From: Variovorax sp. WDL1
GTDB taxonomy: Bacteria; Pseudomonadota; Gammaproteobacteria; Burkholderiales; Burkholderiaceae_C
Direction: 5' to 3'
Assembly (NCBI RefSeq): GCF_001541225.1
Contig: NZ_LMTS01000118.1
Coordinates: forward strand, 1-64,000
DNA: 64,000 nt
This document shows positions 8,473-17,343 of the stretch, piece after piece. The notes under the pieces were generated by a model. It worked only from the letters and a program-made list of their open reading frames with translations. It ran no database searches and was not told the DNA's origin. Each line of letters begins with the position of its first letter. Positions within the stretch are counted from its first letter, which is position 1. A program made the translations under genes and the position numbers.

Positions 8473-9980
8473 TGAAAGCATCGGGCTTGCGCCTGCGGCT
8501 GCTGGGCATCGACACGCTGCAGGAGCATGTGATTTACATGCGACGCGACTGTCATGTCTGCAGGGCCGAAGGTTTCGAGGCCCAGACGCGTGTAGAGGTG
8601 GCCCTGCGAGAGCACCGCATCATCGCGACGCTCAACGTGGTCGACACCGAATTGCTGGCGCCGGGCGAGGCCAGCCTGTCGACCCGCGCATGGCAGGCTC
8701 TTGGCGCCGCGGCGAACGATACCGTCAAGGTGGCGCACGCGCCGACGCTCGACTCGCTGAGCGCGATGCGCTCGAAGATCTACGGCCACCGGCTCGACAC
8801 CATGGCACTCGACGCCATCGTCGGTGACGTGGCTGCAGGCCGCTACTCCGACATGCACATCGCTGCGTTCCTGAGCGCCTGCGCCGGCGGGCGCATGGAC
8901 TTGCAGGAAACCATCGACCTGACAAGCGCCATGGTCAAGGCCGGCGACCGTATCGACTGGGGGCGTACGCCGATCGCCGACAAACATTGTGTGGGCGGCC
9001 TGCCTGGCAACCGCACGACGCCGATTGTGGTCGCGATTGCGGCGGCGGCCGGGCTGACGATGCCCAAGACCTCGTCGCGCGCGATCACCTCGCCAGCGGG
9101 GACGGCCGACGTGATGGAGACGCTGACGCGCGTCGACCTCAGTCTGACCGCGATGCGACGTGTAGTGGATCGCGAGGGCGGCTGCTTTGTCTGGGGCGGG
9201 GCGCTGACCCTGAGCCCGGCCGACGACATCCTGATCCGCGTCGAGCGCCCGCTCGACCTTGACAGCGACGCCCAGCTCGTCGCCTCCGTGCTGTCGAAGA
9301 AGATCGCCGCCGGAGCGACGCACGCCGTGATCGACATCCCGGTCGGTCGGACCGCCAAGGTGCGCAGCGAGGAGGACGCGAATCGGCTGCAGACCTTGCT
9401 AGAGCAAGTTGCTGTAGCCCACGGGCTGCAACTGCGCGTGTTACGTACGCGCGGCGCCCAGCCGGTCGGGCGAGGTGTAGGCCCAGCGCTCGAAGCGCAT
9501 GACGTTCTGGCCGTGCTGCGCGGCGCAGCGGCGGCGCCGGTGGACCTGCGCATGCGCGCACTGGTTCTGGCCGGCGAATTGCTCGAGTTCTGCGGCCACA
9601 GCACTCCCGGCACGGGCGAGTCCGAGGCCTGCCGCCTGCTGGACAGTGGCGCGGCTTGGGACAAGTTCCAGGCCATCTGCGAAGCGCAAGGCGGGCTGCG
9701 CGAGCCCGGCGTCGCTCCACTGCGCGAGCCGATCGTGGCCGAACGCAACGGTTACGTGTCGGGCATCGACAGCCGTCGGCTCGCGCGGGTCGCCAAGCTC
9801 GCCGGCGCGCCCAGTGCGCCGACCGCCGGCCTCGTGCTGCACGTGCGGCTGGGGGACCATGTCGAGCGCGGCATGCCGTTGTTCACGCTGCATGCGCAGG
9901 CGCCTGGTGAGCTGGCCTATGCCCGCAGCTACCTTGATTCCCATCCCGTCGTCACGCTAAGCGATGAGGTGACGCCATGA
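8469..9980 (+). CDS. Thymidine/AMP phosphorylase (type-2 family)
   Basis: The 503-residue protein belongs to the type-2 thymidine phosphorylase / AMP phosphorylase family. An N-terminal extension (residues 1-90) precedes the nucleoside-phosphorylase fold with [38 protein letters not shown] (phosphate and substrate loop), [17 protein letters not shown], and a C-terminal barrel-sandwich domain ([30 protein letters not shown]). The reaction would be phosphorolysis of a nucleoside or NMP to base plus a ribose phosphate. Sequence does not decide between thymidine and AMP. It overlaps both neighbours by ATGA. Confidence 0.88.
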   Translation: MMKASGLRLRLLGIDTLQEHVIYMRRDCHVCRAEGFEAQTRVEVALREHRIIATLNVVDTELLAPGEASLSTRAWQALGAAANDTVKVAHAPTLDSLSAMRSKIYGHRLDTMALDAIVGDVAAGRYSDMHIAAFLSACAGGRMDLQETIDLTSAMVKAGDRIDWGRTPIADKHCVGGLPGNRTTPIVVAIAAAAGLTMPKTSSRAITSPAGTADVMETLTRVDLSLTAMRRVVDREGGCFVWGGALTLSPADDILIRVERPLDLDSDAQLVASVLSKKIAAGATHAVIDIPVGRTAKVRSEEDANRLQTLLEQVAVAHGLQLRVLRTRGAQPVGRGVGPALEAHDVLAVLRGAAAAPVDLRMRALVLAGELLEFCGHSTPGTGESEACRLLDSGAAWDKFQAICEAQGGLREPGVAPLREPIVAERNGYVSGIDSRRLARVAKLAGAPSAPTAGLVLHVRLGDHVERGMPLFTLHAQAPGELAYARSYLDSHPVVTLSDEVTP

Positions 9981-10876
9981 AGCCCGTCGTGATCGCGATG
10001 CCCGGCAACGAGCAGCTCGCCGATGAACTGGCCGCTCACCTTTCGCTGGAACGCGGCGCCGCCACGGTAAGGCGCTTTCCTGACGGCGAGTCTTATGTGC
10101 GCGTCGAGTCATCGGTCGAAGGCCGCGACACCTTCATCGCCTGCACGCTCGACCGACCCGATGACAAGCTGGTGCCGCTGCTCTTGCTGGCGGCAGCGGT
10201 CCGTGAGGCGGGCGCGTGGTCGGTGGGCTTCGTGGCGCCGTACCTGGCCTACATGCGGCAAGACCGTCGGTTCCATCCGGGCGAGACGATCAGTGCCCAG
10301 CATGTCGGAGCTTGGATCTCGCACTATGTCGACTGGATGGTGACCGTCGATCCGCACCTGCACAGGATACCGGACCTGTCTCAGGTCTACAGCGTCCCGT
10401 CACGTGTCGTCCATGCCGCGTACAGTGTGGCGCAGTGGGTACGGGCGCAGGTGCGCAATCCCCTCTTGATCGGCCCCGATGAGGAAAGCGCCCAGTGGGT
10501 CAGCGATGTGGCACAGCAGTCCGACGCACCCTTCGTCGTGCTGACCAAGACGCGCCGCGGCGACCGCGATGTCCAAGTGTCGGTACCGGACGTCGAGCGT
10601 TGGCGGTCGCACACGCCCGTGCTGGTGGACGACGTCGTCTCGACCGCCCGCACCATGATCGAAACGATCGACCACCTGCGCCGAGCCGGGCTCGCCGCGC
10701 CCGTGTGCGTGGCGGTCCACGCGGTATTCGCTCAGACGGCGTTCGAGGAACTGCGCGTGGCCGGCGCGGGCGACATCGTCAGCTGCGACACGATCCGCCA
10801 CGCGTCCAATCGCATCTCGCTCGCTGCGGCCATTGCCGCTGGGGTCCGCGTGTTTCTACCCGATGCCCACGGATGA
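9977..10876 (+). CDS. prs: Ribose-phosphate pyrophosphokinase (PRPP synthase), divergent type
   Basis: The 299-residue protein has the tandem PRTase-like fold of PRPP synthases: [25 protein letters not shown], then [27 protein letters not shown], the catalytic-loop region [13 protein letters not shown], and the ribose-5-phosphate-binding loop [13 protein letters not shown]. It is a little shorter than housekeeping Prs (about 315), and its [10 protein letters not shown] segment replaces the usual QIQGFF region, so it is a paralogue. It would make PRPP from ribose-5-phosphate and ATP. Coupling to the phosphorylase suggests nucleotide-ribose salvage. Confidence 0.85.
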   Translation: MKPVVIAMPGNEQLADELAAHLSLERGAATVRRFPDGESYVRVESSVEGRDTFIACTLDRPDDKLVPLLLLAAAVREAGAWSVGFVAPYLAYMRQDRRFHPGETISAQHVGAWISHYVDWMVTVDPHLHRIPDLSQVYSVPSRVVHAAYSVAQWVRAQVRNPLLIGPDEESAQWVSDVAQQSDAPFVVLTKTRRGDRDVQVSVPDVERWRSHTPVLVDDVVSTARTMIETIDHLRRAGLAAPVCVAVHAVFAQTAFEELRVAGAGDIVSCDTIRHASNRISLAAAIAAGVRVFLPDAHG

Positions 10877-11218
10877 ACCCGGAGATTGCTATGTCATCCG
10901 TCCGCTCCAAACTCGCTGGTCTCTTCGCAACGGTCCTGCTCGCACTGGGGGCCTTCCTTACCCTGGCGCAATCGCGCCTGGAGCGCGACGGCGTGCTGCT
11001 TCACTGGGCACTTGTCGCGCTGGCGTTGCTGTCGTTCGGCGCGGCGTACGACCTCTACGCCAGATGGATTCATCTCGAGGTGGTGCCTGTTCGCCGTGCC
11101 GATGAGTGCGGTCATCTACCTCCACTTTGCATGGCGCGGCGCCGGACGCTCCTTTCCGCCCTATCCGCCCAGCGCCACCGTGTCCGTTCGGTTGGCCAGG
11201 CCCACTTGTCTAACCTGA
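10873..11218 (+). pseudogene. Small multi-pass membrane protein gene with a frameshift
   Basis: ATG 10873 overlaps the prs stop (a second ATG lies at 10891). The frame encodes two hydrophobic segments (LFATVLLALGAFLTLA and LHWALVALALLSFGAAYDLYARW). Near 11079 a natural continuation, WCLFAVPMSAVIYLHFAWRG, appears in the neighbouring frame and runs to a TGA at 11216-11218. Removing one G from GAGGTGGTGCC would join the two parts into a three-TM protein of about 115 residues. In the unshifted frame the tail is Arg-rich and implausible. The family is not recognised. Confidence 0.5.
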
Positions 11219-11237
11219 TTCATGGGAGAGAACATCG

Positions 11238-12821
11238 ATGAACACAACCGACGCGGCCAAGGCCTACATCATCGGCGGAGGCATCGCCTCGCTGTCCGCG
11301 GCCGTCCTGCTGATCCGCGATGGAGGATTCTGCGGTGCCAACATCCGCATCCTGGAAGAGTTGGAGGTGGCAGGCGGCGCCCTCGACGGCTCGGGCGACC
11401 CGGTCAACGGATACGTCACCCGTGGCGGCCGCATGTGGACCGAAGAGGCCTACGGTTGCCTATGGGACGTGCTCGAATCGATCCCCGCGCGTGCCAATCC
11501 GGCGAGGTCTGTCAAGGACGACGTCTGGGCGTTCAACAAGGCATGGCATTCAGATTCGCATGCGCGCCTCATCGACAAGGATCACAAGATCCTCGATGCC
11601 ACCGATCTGGGCTTCAACCTGCAGGATCGCCTTGAGATCATGCGCTTGCTCGCGATGCCGGAGCGAATCATCGGGACCAAGCGCATCGAAGATTGCTTCT
11701 CGTCGCATTTCTTCGCGACCAACTTCTGGGCGATGTGGCGCACCACCTTCGCCTTCCAGAACTGGCACAGTGCCATCGAACTCAAGCGCTACATGCTGCG
11801 GTTTATGCAGGAGTTTCCAAGGATCCATACTCTGGCGGGCGTGCGGCGAAGCGCATTGAACCAGTACGACTCGCTGGTCCGTCCGATCGAGAAGTGGCTG
11901 ACCGATCAGGGGGTGCAGTTCGAGTACGGCACCAAGGTGATCGATGTTGACCTCGCCGAGAGCGACGGCCAGCGAATCACGGCGATCCATTGCACGCGCC
12001 ACGGCAAAGAGGTCTCGTACGCGGTTGGGCTGCGGGACTATGCGTTCATCACGATCGGCTCGATGACCGCCGATTCGCGACTGGGAGACGACGATCACGC
12101 ACCCCAACTCGTGCGCGACAAGATCGACGGTGCTTGGAGGCTGTGGGAGACGATGGCACGTAAGGCGCCAGGTCTTGGTCGACCCTACGCCTTCAGCGGC
12201 AACATCGACGAAAGCAAGTGGGAGTCCTTCACGCTGACGATGCGCTCGCCGGCCCTCGTTCGGCGGATCGAGGAATTCAGCGGCAACAAGCCCGGCACCG
12301 GTGGCCTGATGACCTTCAAGGACTCCAGCTGGCTGATGTCTATCGTGGTGCCGCATCCGCCCCACTTCGCCGGCCAGCCTGACGACGTGTTCACGCTCTG
12401 GGGTTACGGGCTCTTCATCGATAACAAAGGGGACTACATCGACAAGTCGATGGCCCAGGCGACCGGCCGCGAAATCCTGACTGAGTTGATGCACCAGTTG
12501 GGGTTCGAGGACATTCTCGACGAAGTGCGTCGCAGCACGACCGTCATCCCGGTGATGATGCCCTACATCACCAGCGAGTTCTCGCGACGCGATGTCACTG
12601 ATCGGCCGCCGGTGATCCCACACGGTGCGAAGAACTATGCGCTGCTGGGTCAATACGTCGAGATTCCCGAAGACGTGGTCTTCACGGTCGAGTATTCGGT
12701 GCGTACGGCGATGCACGGTGTCTACGGACTCCTCGGCCTGAAACGAGACATCCCGCCCATCTACCACGCCATCGCCGACCCCAAGGTGGCCCTTGATGCC
12801 CTGAAGACGCTGATGGGATGA
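11238..12821 (+). CDS. ohyA: Oleate hydratase (myosin-cross-reactive-antigen family)
   Basis: The 527-residue flavoprotein starts at ATG 11238 behind GGGAGAGAA. It carries the FAD-binding Rossmann loop [16 protein letters not shown] (residues 9-25), [15 protein letters not shown], the family segment [50 protein letters not shown], and AEGG-region equivalents near the C-terminus ([21 protein letters not shown]). The enzyme adds water to the cis-9 double bond of unsaturated fatty acids, giving 10-hydroxy acids. Length is slightly below Gram-positive homologues. The catalytic-loop region GGRMWTEEA differs from the GGREMEN-type motif of many characterised members, so activity should not be assumed. 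Confidence 0.9.
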   Translation: MNTTDAAKAYIIGGGIASLSAAVLLIRDGGFCGANIRILEELEVAGGALDGSGDPVNGYVTRGGRMWTEEAYGCLWDVLESIPARANPARSVKDDVWAFNKAWHSDSHARLIDKDHKILDATDLGFNLQDRLEIMRLLAMPERIIGTKRIEDCFSSHFFATNFWAMWRTTFAFQNWHSAIELKRYMLRFMQEFPRIHTLAGVRRSALNQYDSLVRPIEKWLTDQGVQFEYGTKVIDVDLAESDGQRITAIHCTRHGKEVSYAVGLRDYAFITIGSMTADSRLGDDDHAPQLVRDKIDGAWRLWETMARKAPGLGRPYAFSGNIDESKWESFTLTMRSPALVRRIEEFSGNKPGTGGLMTFKDSSWLMSIVVPHPPHFAGQPDDVFTLWGYGLFIDNKGDYIDKSMAQATGREILTELMHQLGFEDILDEVRRSTTVIPVMMPYITSEFSRRDVTDRPPVIPHGAKNYALLGQYVEIPEDVVFTVEYSVRTAMHGVYGLLGLKRDIPPIYHAIADPKVALDALKTLMG

Positions 12822-12870
12822 ATGTCCGGTCGGAGCAGCAGTTGCTTTGCCTTTTGAGAATGAAACCCTC

Positions 12871-15276
12871 ATGAACACAACAATGAGCTTCGAGGTCGGC
12901 GGCATGGTGTCGTCGATGTCGGCCCATGGGGTCGAAAAGCAGTTGTCGCGCCAGCCCGGCGTGACGGCAGCGCAGGTCAACTACGTGGCCGGCTCTGCTA
13001 GCGTGACCTTCGACCCGGGCAAGACCACGCCAGAGGCCATTCGCGCCACCATCGAAGCATGCGGATACCACTGCGGCGGTGAGGCCACGCCTCGACATGT
13101 TTGCGTGCCGCGCGCTGCGGCTGGTAGACGTCACGAGTACGCCCGCGAGCATGCAGGGCATGCGGCCCCAAGCGCGAAGCCCGCCACAGCTGGGCACCCG
13201 ATGGACCACGGCACGATGGATGCCATGGCTCGCGAGATGGGACACGGCCCCGGCATGGACGCGCGCGGCATGGCGCGCGACATGCGAAACCGCTTCTGGA
13301 TTTGCCTCGCGTTCACGGTGCCCATCTTTCTCTATGCCCCGATGGGCGTGGACTTCATCAAGCTGAGTCCCCCGTTCGGCCTCGACCTGAAACTGTGGCT
13401 GTTCATGCTCGCCACAGGTGCGGTGATCTATCCGGCATGGCCCTTTTTTGTCGCCGCGACGCGCGCGCTTCGCAACGGCGTGCTCAACATGGCGGTTCTG
13501 GTCGTCCTGAGCGTCGGCACCGGATACCTGTTCAGCGTCGGAGCCACCTTCCTCTTCGAAGGGGCGCAGTTCTATGAGGCGGTGTCGGTTCTGCTGGTGT
13601 TCATCCTGCTCGGACACTGGCTCGAAATGCGGGCGCGTGCCGGTGCTTCAGAGGCGATACGCGCTTTGATGGACCTGGCGCCGCCGAAAGCCACCGTCGT
13701 ACGCAACGGTGTCGAGACCACGGTCGCGACGGCCGACGTGCTGCTGGGTGACATCGTGCTCATCCGCCCCGGCGACAAGATTCCCGTTGACGGCGAGGTG
13801 CTGGAAGGCGGGTCACAGGTGGACGAATCGATGCTCACCGGCGAGTCGATGCCGGTCAAGAAGGCGGTCGGCGACAGCGTGATCGGCGCCACCATCAACA
13901 AGAGCGGCAGCTTCCGCTACCGCGCCACCAAGGTCGGCGCCGACACCGCTTTGGCGCAGATCGTCAAACTTGTACAGGAGGCGCAGAACTCCAAGGCGCC
14001 GGCGCAGCTGCTTGCCGACAAGGCGTCGCAGTGGTTGGTGCTGGTCGCTTTCCTGATTGGACTCGCGACCTTCGGCGTGTGGTACTTCGTGCTCGGCCAG
14101 CCCGTGCTGCTGGCCCTCACGCTGACCATCACGGTGTTCGTGATCGCGTGTCCCGACGCGCTCGGACTGGCCACGCCGATGGCGGTGATGGTCGGCACGG
14201 GCCTGGGGGCGATGAACGGCATCCTGTTCAAGAACGCCGCAGCGCTCGAAGACGCCACCAAGCTCGATGTCGTGATCTTCGACAAGACCGGCACGCTGAC
14301 GCTCGGCGAGCCCGACGTGGTCGACCTCGTCGCGGCACGTGGCACGAGCGTCGATGCGCTGCTGACCATCGCCGGCTCGGTGGAGAAGCTCTCCGAGCAT
14401 CCTCTGGCCTTGGCTGTGCTCCAACGTGCCGGACACCTGCCACTCGAAGAGGTGAGCGCATTCACCAACATCGATGGCATGGGAACCGAAGCCGTCGTTC
14501 GCGGCGAAAGAGCGCTCCTCGGCAATCGGCTGTTGATGGACGCGAATGCCATCGACCTCAATGGCCTGGAGGCTCAATCTCGCAACCTCCAAGGCCAGGG
14601 ACGCACGGTGGTCCACGTGGCCCATGGTGGCCGGCTGATCGGTCTGATCGCTATCGCCGACGCGGCGCGCCCTTCTTCGGCAGAGACCGTCAAGGCGCTC
14701 CACGGCAAAGGGGTGCAGGTGGCCATGCTGACGGGCGACAACCAGGCCACTGCCGATCGAATCGCCAAGGAACTCGGTATCGACATCGTCCTTGCGGATG
14801 TGCTGCCCGGCGACAAGGCCGCCAAGGTCAAGGAACTACAGGCGCAGGGCAAGAAGGTCGGCATGGTCGGCGACGGCATCAATGATGCCCCAGCGCTGAC
14901 GCAGGCCGATGTTGGTTTCGCGATCGGTGCGGGCACCGACGTAGCGATGGAAAGCGCCGATGTGGTGCTGATGAAGAGCGACCCGTTCGATGTGGTCGGC
15001 GCCATCGAGCTCTCGCGCGCAACGCTGCGCAAGATGCACCAGAACCTGTGGTGGGCGGTGGCCTACAACGTGGTGGCGTTCCCTCTAGCCGCCGGCGTGT
15101 TCTATCCGTTCACCATCAGTCCGGAAGTGGCCGCCATCGCGATGTCGGGGAGCTCCGCGCTCGTGGCCATCAATGCGCTGATGCTCAAACGCACGCGGCT
15201 GACCGGCATCCGCCGGGTCCGGGCGACTCCAGGAACAACGGGCGACGCCAGGCAGACCGCTCCGGCTGCGGTCTGA
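12871..15276 (+). CDS. copB: CopB-type P1B heavy-metal ATPase with CPD motif and Cys-less HMA domain
   Basis: The 801-residue ATPase starts at ATG 12871 (an in-frame TTG at 12847 is possible). Order: N-terminal HMA fold (1-70) whose metal loop reads GGMVSSMS instead of GMxCxxC; a His/Met-rich linker (75-140: [20 protein letters not shown]) typical of CopB; membrane domain; TGES phosphatase loop; intramembrane CPD (about 427, [11 protein letters not shown]) where Cu pumps usually show CPC or CPH; phosphorylation site DKTGT (about 471); SEHPLA; and the hinge GDGINDAP (about 667). It would export a metal ion, probably copper, to the periplasm. The metal-site motif makes specificity uncertain. 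An unrelated outer-membrane copB lies at 42134. Confidence 0.92.
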   Translation: MNTTMSFEVGGMVSSMSAHGVEKQLSRQPGVTAAQVNYVAGSASVTFDPGKTTPEAIRATIEACGYHCGGEATPRHVCVPRAAAGRRHEYAREHAGHAAPSAKPATAGHPMDHGTMDAMAREMGHGPGMDARGMARDMRNRFWICLAFTVPIFLYAPMGVDFIKLSPPFGLDLKLWLFMLATGAVIYPAWPFFVAATRALRNGVLNMAVLVVLSVGTGYLFSVGATFLFEGAQFYEAVSVLLVFILLGHWLEMRARAGASEAIRALMDLAPPKATVVRNGVETTVATADVLLGDIVLIRPGDKIPVDGEVLEGGSQVDESMLTGESMPVKKAVGDSVIGATINKSGSFRYRATKVGADTALAQIVKLVQEAQNSKAPAQLLADKASQWLVLVAFLIGLATFGVWYFVLGQPVLLALTLTITVFVIACPDALGLATPMAVMVGTGLGAMNGILFKNAAALEDATKLDVVIFDKTGTLTLGEPDVVDLVAARGTSVDALLTIAGSVEKLSEHPLALAVLQRAGHLPLEEVSAFTNIDGMGTEAVVRGERALLGNRLLMDANAIDLNGLEAQSRNLQGQGRTVVHVAHGGRLIGLIAIADAARPSSAETVKALHGKGVQVAMLTGDNQATADRIAKELGIDIVLADVLPGDKAAKVKELQAQGKKVGMVGDGINDAPALTQADVGFAIGAGTDVAMESADVVLMKSDPFDVVGAIELSRATLRKMHQNLWWAVAYNVVAFPLAAGVFYPFTISPEVAAIAMSGSSALVAINALMLKRTRLTGIRRVRATPGTTGDARQTAPAAV

Positions 15277-15289
15277 AGGCGGCGCGGGC

Positions 15290-16576
15290 ATGGTCAAGAC
15301 AGCAGCCCTCAATGCGCCGGCATCGCCCGACGCAACTGTGGCGGCGGGCCGGGCGATGTTGCTGCTCGGAGCGATGATATTCGTCGTCGCGCTCGGCTAC
15401 AGCGCCGGCTTGCCGTTGCTGCAGCTGTTTCTGGGGCTGTACCTCGGCGGGGCGACGCCGTCCGCGCTCGCGTGGCACGTCGGCATGCTGGGCGGCGTCT
15501 ACACCTTCGCGCTGTTCCTCTTCGCGCCGTTGTGGGGTCGACTCTCGGACCGGCATGGCCGCTCCGCCGTACTGGCCGCGGGCTTCGCAGCATTCCTGAT
15601 CGGCGGCGCTGCAGCCGCGTTGGCACCGAACCTGATGGTCGTGTATGCGGCTCGCTTCCTGGCCGGTGCAGGTGCCGCCTCAATTGTCCCGACAGCACAG
15701 GCGTTCGTCGACGACATCAGCACGCCGGAGGTGCGCAGCCGCCGCTTTGTGCTGCTCGGCAGCGCGTCGTTCATCGGCTTTCTCGCCGGCCCGGCCTTCG
15801 GAACCTGGATCGCCGGGCCAGTGATGGGCATGCCGGTCGGGCGCATGCTTGACATGGTCAACTGGCCCGCGTTTGCCATCGTATTGGGCGGGCTCCCATT
15901 GCTGGTGCTCATCCCGTGGGGCCTGGGCCGCAAGCGCGCGGCGCCTGAGCGCGACGTGCCACCTCAGTTGTCGCCAGACCGCCGGAGGTTCGTTCGCGCC
16001 TCGATGGGCATGGCACTGCTGGTCTCGTTTGCGGTTGGTACCTTTGAAGTCGGCTTCACTCTGTTCGGCGGGCAGACGCTGGGCCTAGCCAGCGGCACGA
16101 TGGCCGTTATGTTCGTCACCTGCAGCCTGGCCATGCTGGCAGCGCAGTCCACGTTGCTGCTGCAAGGCGTGCGCCGCCGCATCAACCAACGCTGGGTCGC
16201 GGTCGCGTTCAGCACCTCGGCGCTCGCGTTGACCTTCGCCTTTGCGGTGCCGGACGCCGCGGCGCTCGGCCTGCTGATCGTCGTGGTGTCCACTGGGGTC
16301 GGCATGGTCGGACCGGTACTGTCCTACGAGCTGCTCGAGCGCCATGCAGCCGCGCTTGGGGAACTGCTTGGCCGGCAGGCAGCGGCCGGCAACCTCGGGC
16401 AGGCGCTGGGTTCGGTGAGCGCAGGGTCGCTGTTCGCGTGGCAGCCGGCAGCGCCGTTCTGGGCGGCAGCGCTGGTCCTGGTGTTGGGGGCCGCCGTCGC
16501 GCTTGCATCATGGGGGCCGGCACGCGACGGCGAGATCGCCGCCCGTCTGCCAATGCGGGGCCACGATGATGGCTGA
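15290..16576 (+). CDS. MFS transporter (12 TM)
   Basis: The 428-residue protein has about twelve hydrophobic segments and the MFS loop motif GRLSDRHGRSAVL between TM2 and TM3, with VYAARFLAGAGAASIVPTAQAFVDDIS in TM4-5, the pattern of drug:H+ antiporters (TetA-like). Substrate unknown. It begins 13 bases after the ATPase stop and is probably in the same transcript. ATG 15290 has GGCGCGGG rather than a clear Shine-Dalgarno. Confidence 0.85.
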   Translation: MVKTAALNAPASPDATVAAGRAMLLLGAMIFVVALGYSAGLPLLQLFLGLYLGGATPSALAWHVGMLGGVYTFALFLFAPLWGRLSDRHGRSAVLAAGFAAFLIGGAAAALAPNLMVVYAARFLAGAGAASIVPTAQAFVDDISTPEVRSRRFVLLGSASFIGFLAGPAFGTWIAGPVMGMPVGRMLDMVNWPAFAIVLGGLPLLVLIPWGLGRKRAAPERDVPPQLSPDRRRFVRASMGMALLVSFAVGTFEVGFTLFGGQTLGLASGTMAVMFVTCSLAMLAAQSTLLLQGVRRRINQRWVAVAFSTSALALTFAFAVPDAAALGLLIVVVSTGVGMVGPVLSYELLERHAAALGELLGRQAAAGNLGQALGSVSAGSLFAWQPAAPFWAAALVLVLGAAVALASWGPARDGEIAARLPMRGHDDG

Positions 16577-16689
16577 CGCAGCGCGCAACCGAGACCTCAC
16601 GGGTGCGAGGATCCCTGTCAGGACACCCGCTGCCGGGGTTCGTGGCATGAGACCGCGCAGCAGCGCTCCTCGCGGGCGCGAACTTCACA

Positions 16690-16980
16690 GTGGCGTTGGG
16701 CTATGGTGCGAACTTTTCTATGCTGCCCTCGTTGATGGCGCGTCTCGGCGCGGATTCGAGCCCGGGCTCGGAGAGGCTGCACACCGGGGGCCCGACGGCG
16801 GCCTACATGCTGGCGCAGTTCGGCGGCGCATTGCTTGGCGGGCGCGCCGCCGATCGCCACGGGGCGCACCCGCTCCTCGTCGCAAGGCTGCTGGTCTACG
16901 CGATCTCGATCTCCATCGTAGCGGCGGCGACCGGACTGGCGATCGCGATCGCTGGCATGCAGCGTGGTGCTGAGCGCCGT
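16690..16980 (+). pseudogene. C-terminal fragment of a second MFS transporter
   Basis: The frame reads ALGYGANFSMLPSLMARL, then TAAYMLAQFGGALLGGRAADRHGAHPLL and a hydrophobic LVYAISISIVAAATGLAIAIAG segment, like the C-terminal half of an oxalate/formate-type MFS protein. The upstream half is absent, the loop between is abnormal, and after about 16980 the reading turns into unrelated sequence. It is a degraded remnant beside transposase debris. Confidence 0.45.
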
Positions 16981-17058
16981 GCAGGCGGCTTGAAAAGCAA
17001 GTCCCAATCCGTCCGCGCAAAAGGGTCAATTCCATTCCTACGCATTACAACCATCATC

Positions 17059-17319
17059 TCAAGACGGCATTTTGGCGCCGGAAAGTAGCCAATAGCGATC
17101 ACGATAGTCCTCGGACTCATCGGGCGTCGCCGCAGCAGGTGCCGGCGACTTCAACAAGTGGCGACCCTGCTGCAGCTTGGCCTCGCGCGTGCGGTTGGTC
17201 AGCATGCCGAAGTGCCGGATACCCTGGAACCCCGGCGGTAGCACGTGCAGCAGGAAGCGCCGCACGAACTCGTCGGCCTGCGGTCGCAAGTGCAGGACGA
17301 TCAGCTCAGGTGCTGTGGG
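17059..17319 (-). pseudogene. IS91-family transposase remnant (C-terminal part)
   Basis: On the minus strand the translation contains LRPQADEFVRRFLLHVLPPGF then GIRHFGMLTNRTREAKL, the conserved C-terminal signature of IS91/IS801-type Y2 transposases. The catalytic tyrosine region and the rest of the gene are missing, and the frame upstream (toward 17340) breaks. The fragment marks a past rolling-circle insertion at the junction between the MFS region and the pentose-phosphate operon. Confidence 0.7.
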
Positions 17320-17343
17320 GCTTCGCGTGACCGAGCCAGCGGA

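Noticed and set aside
11550..12980. 476-codon minus-strand ORF opposite oleate hydratase
   Set aside because: Shadow frame with no recognisable domain, while the plus strand encodes a full-length known enzyme.
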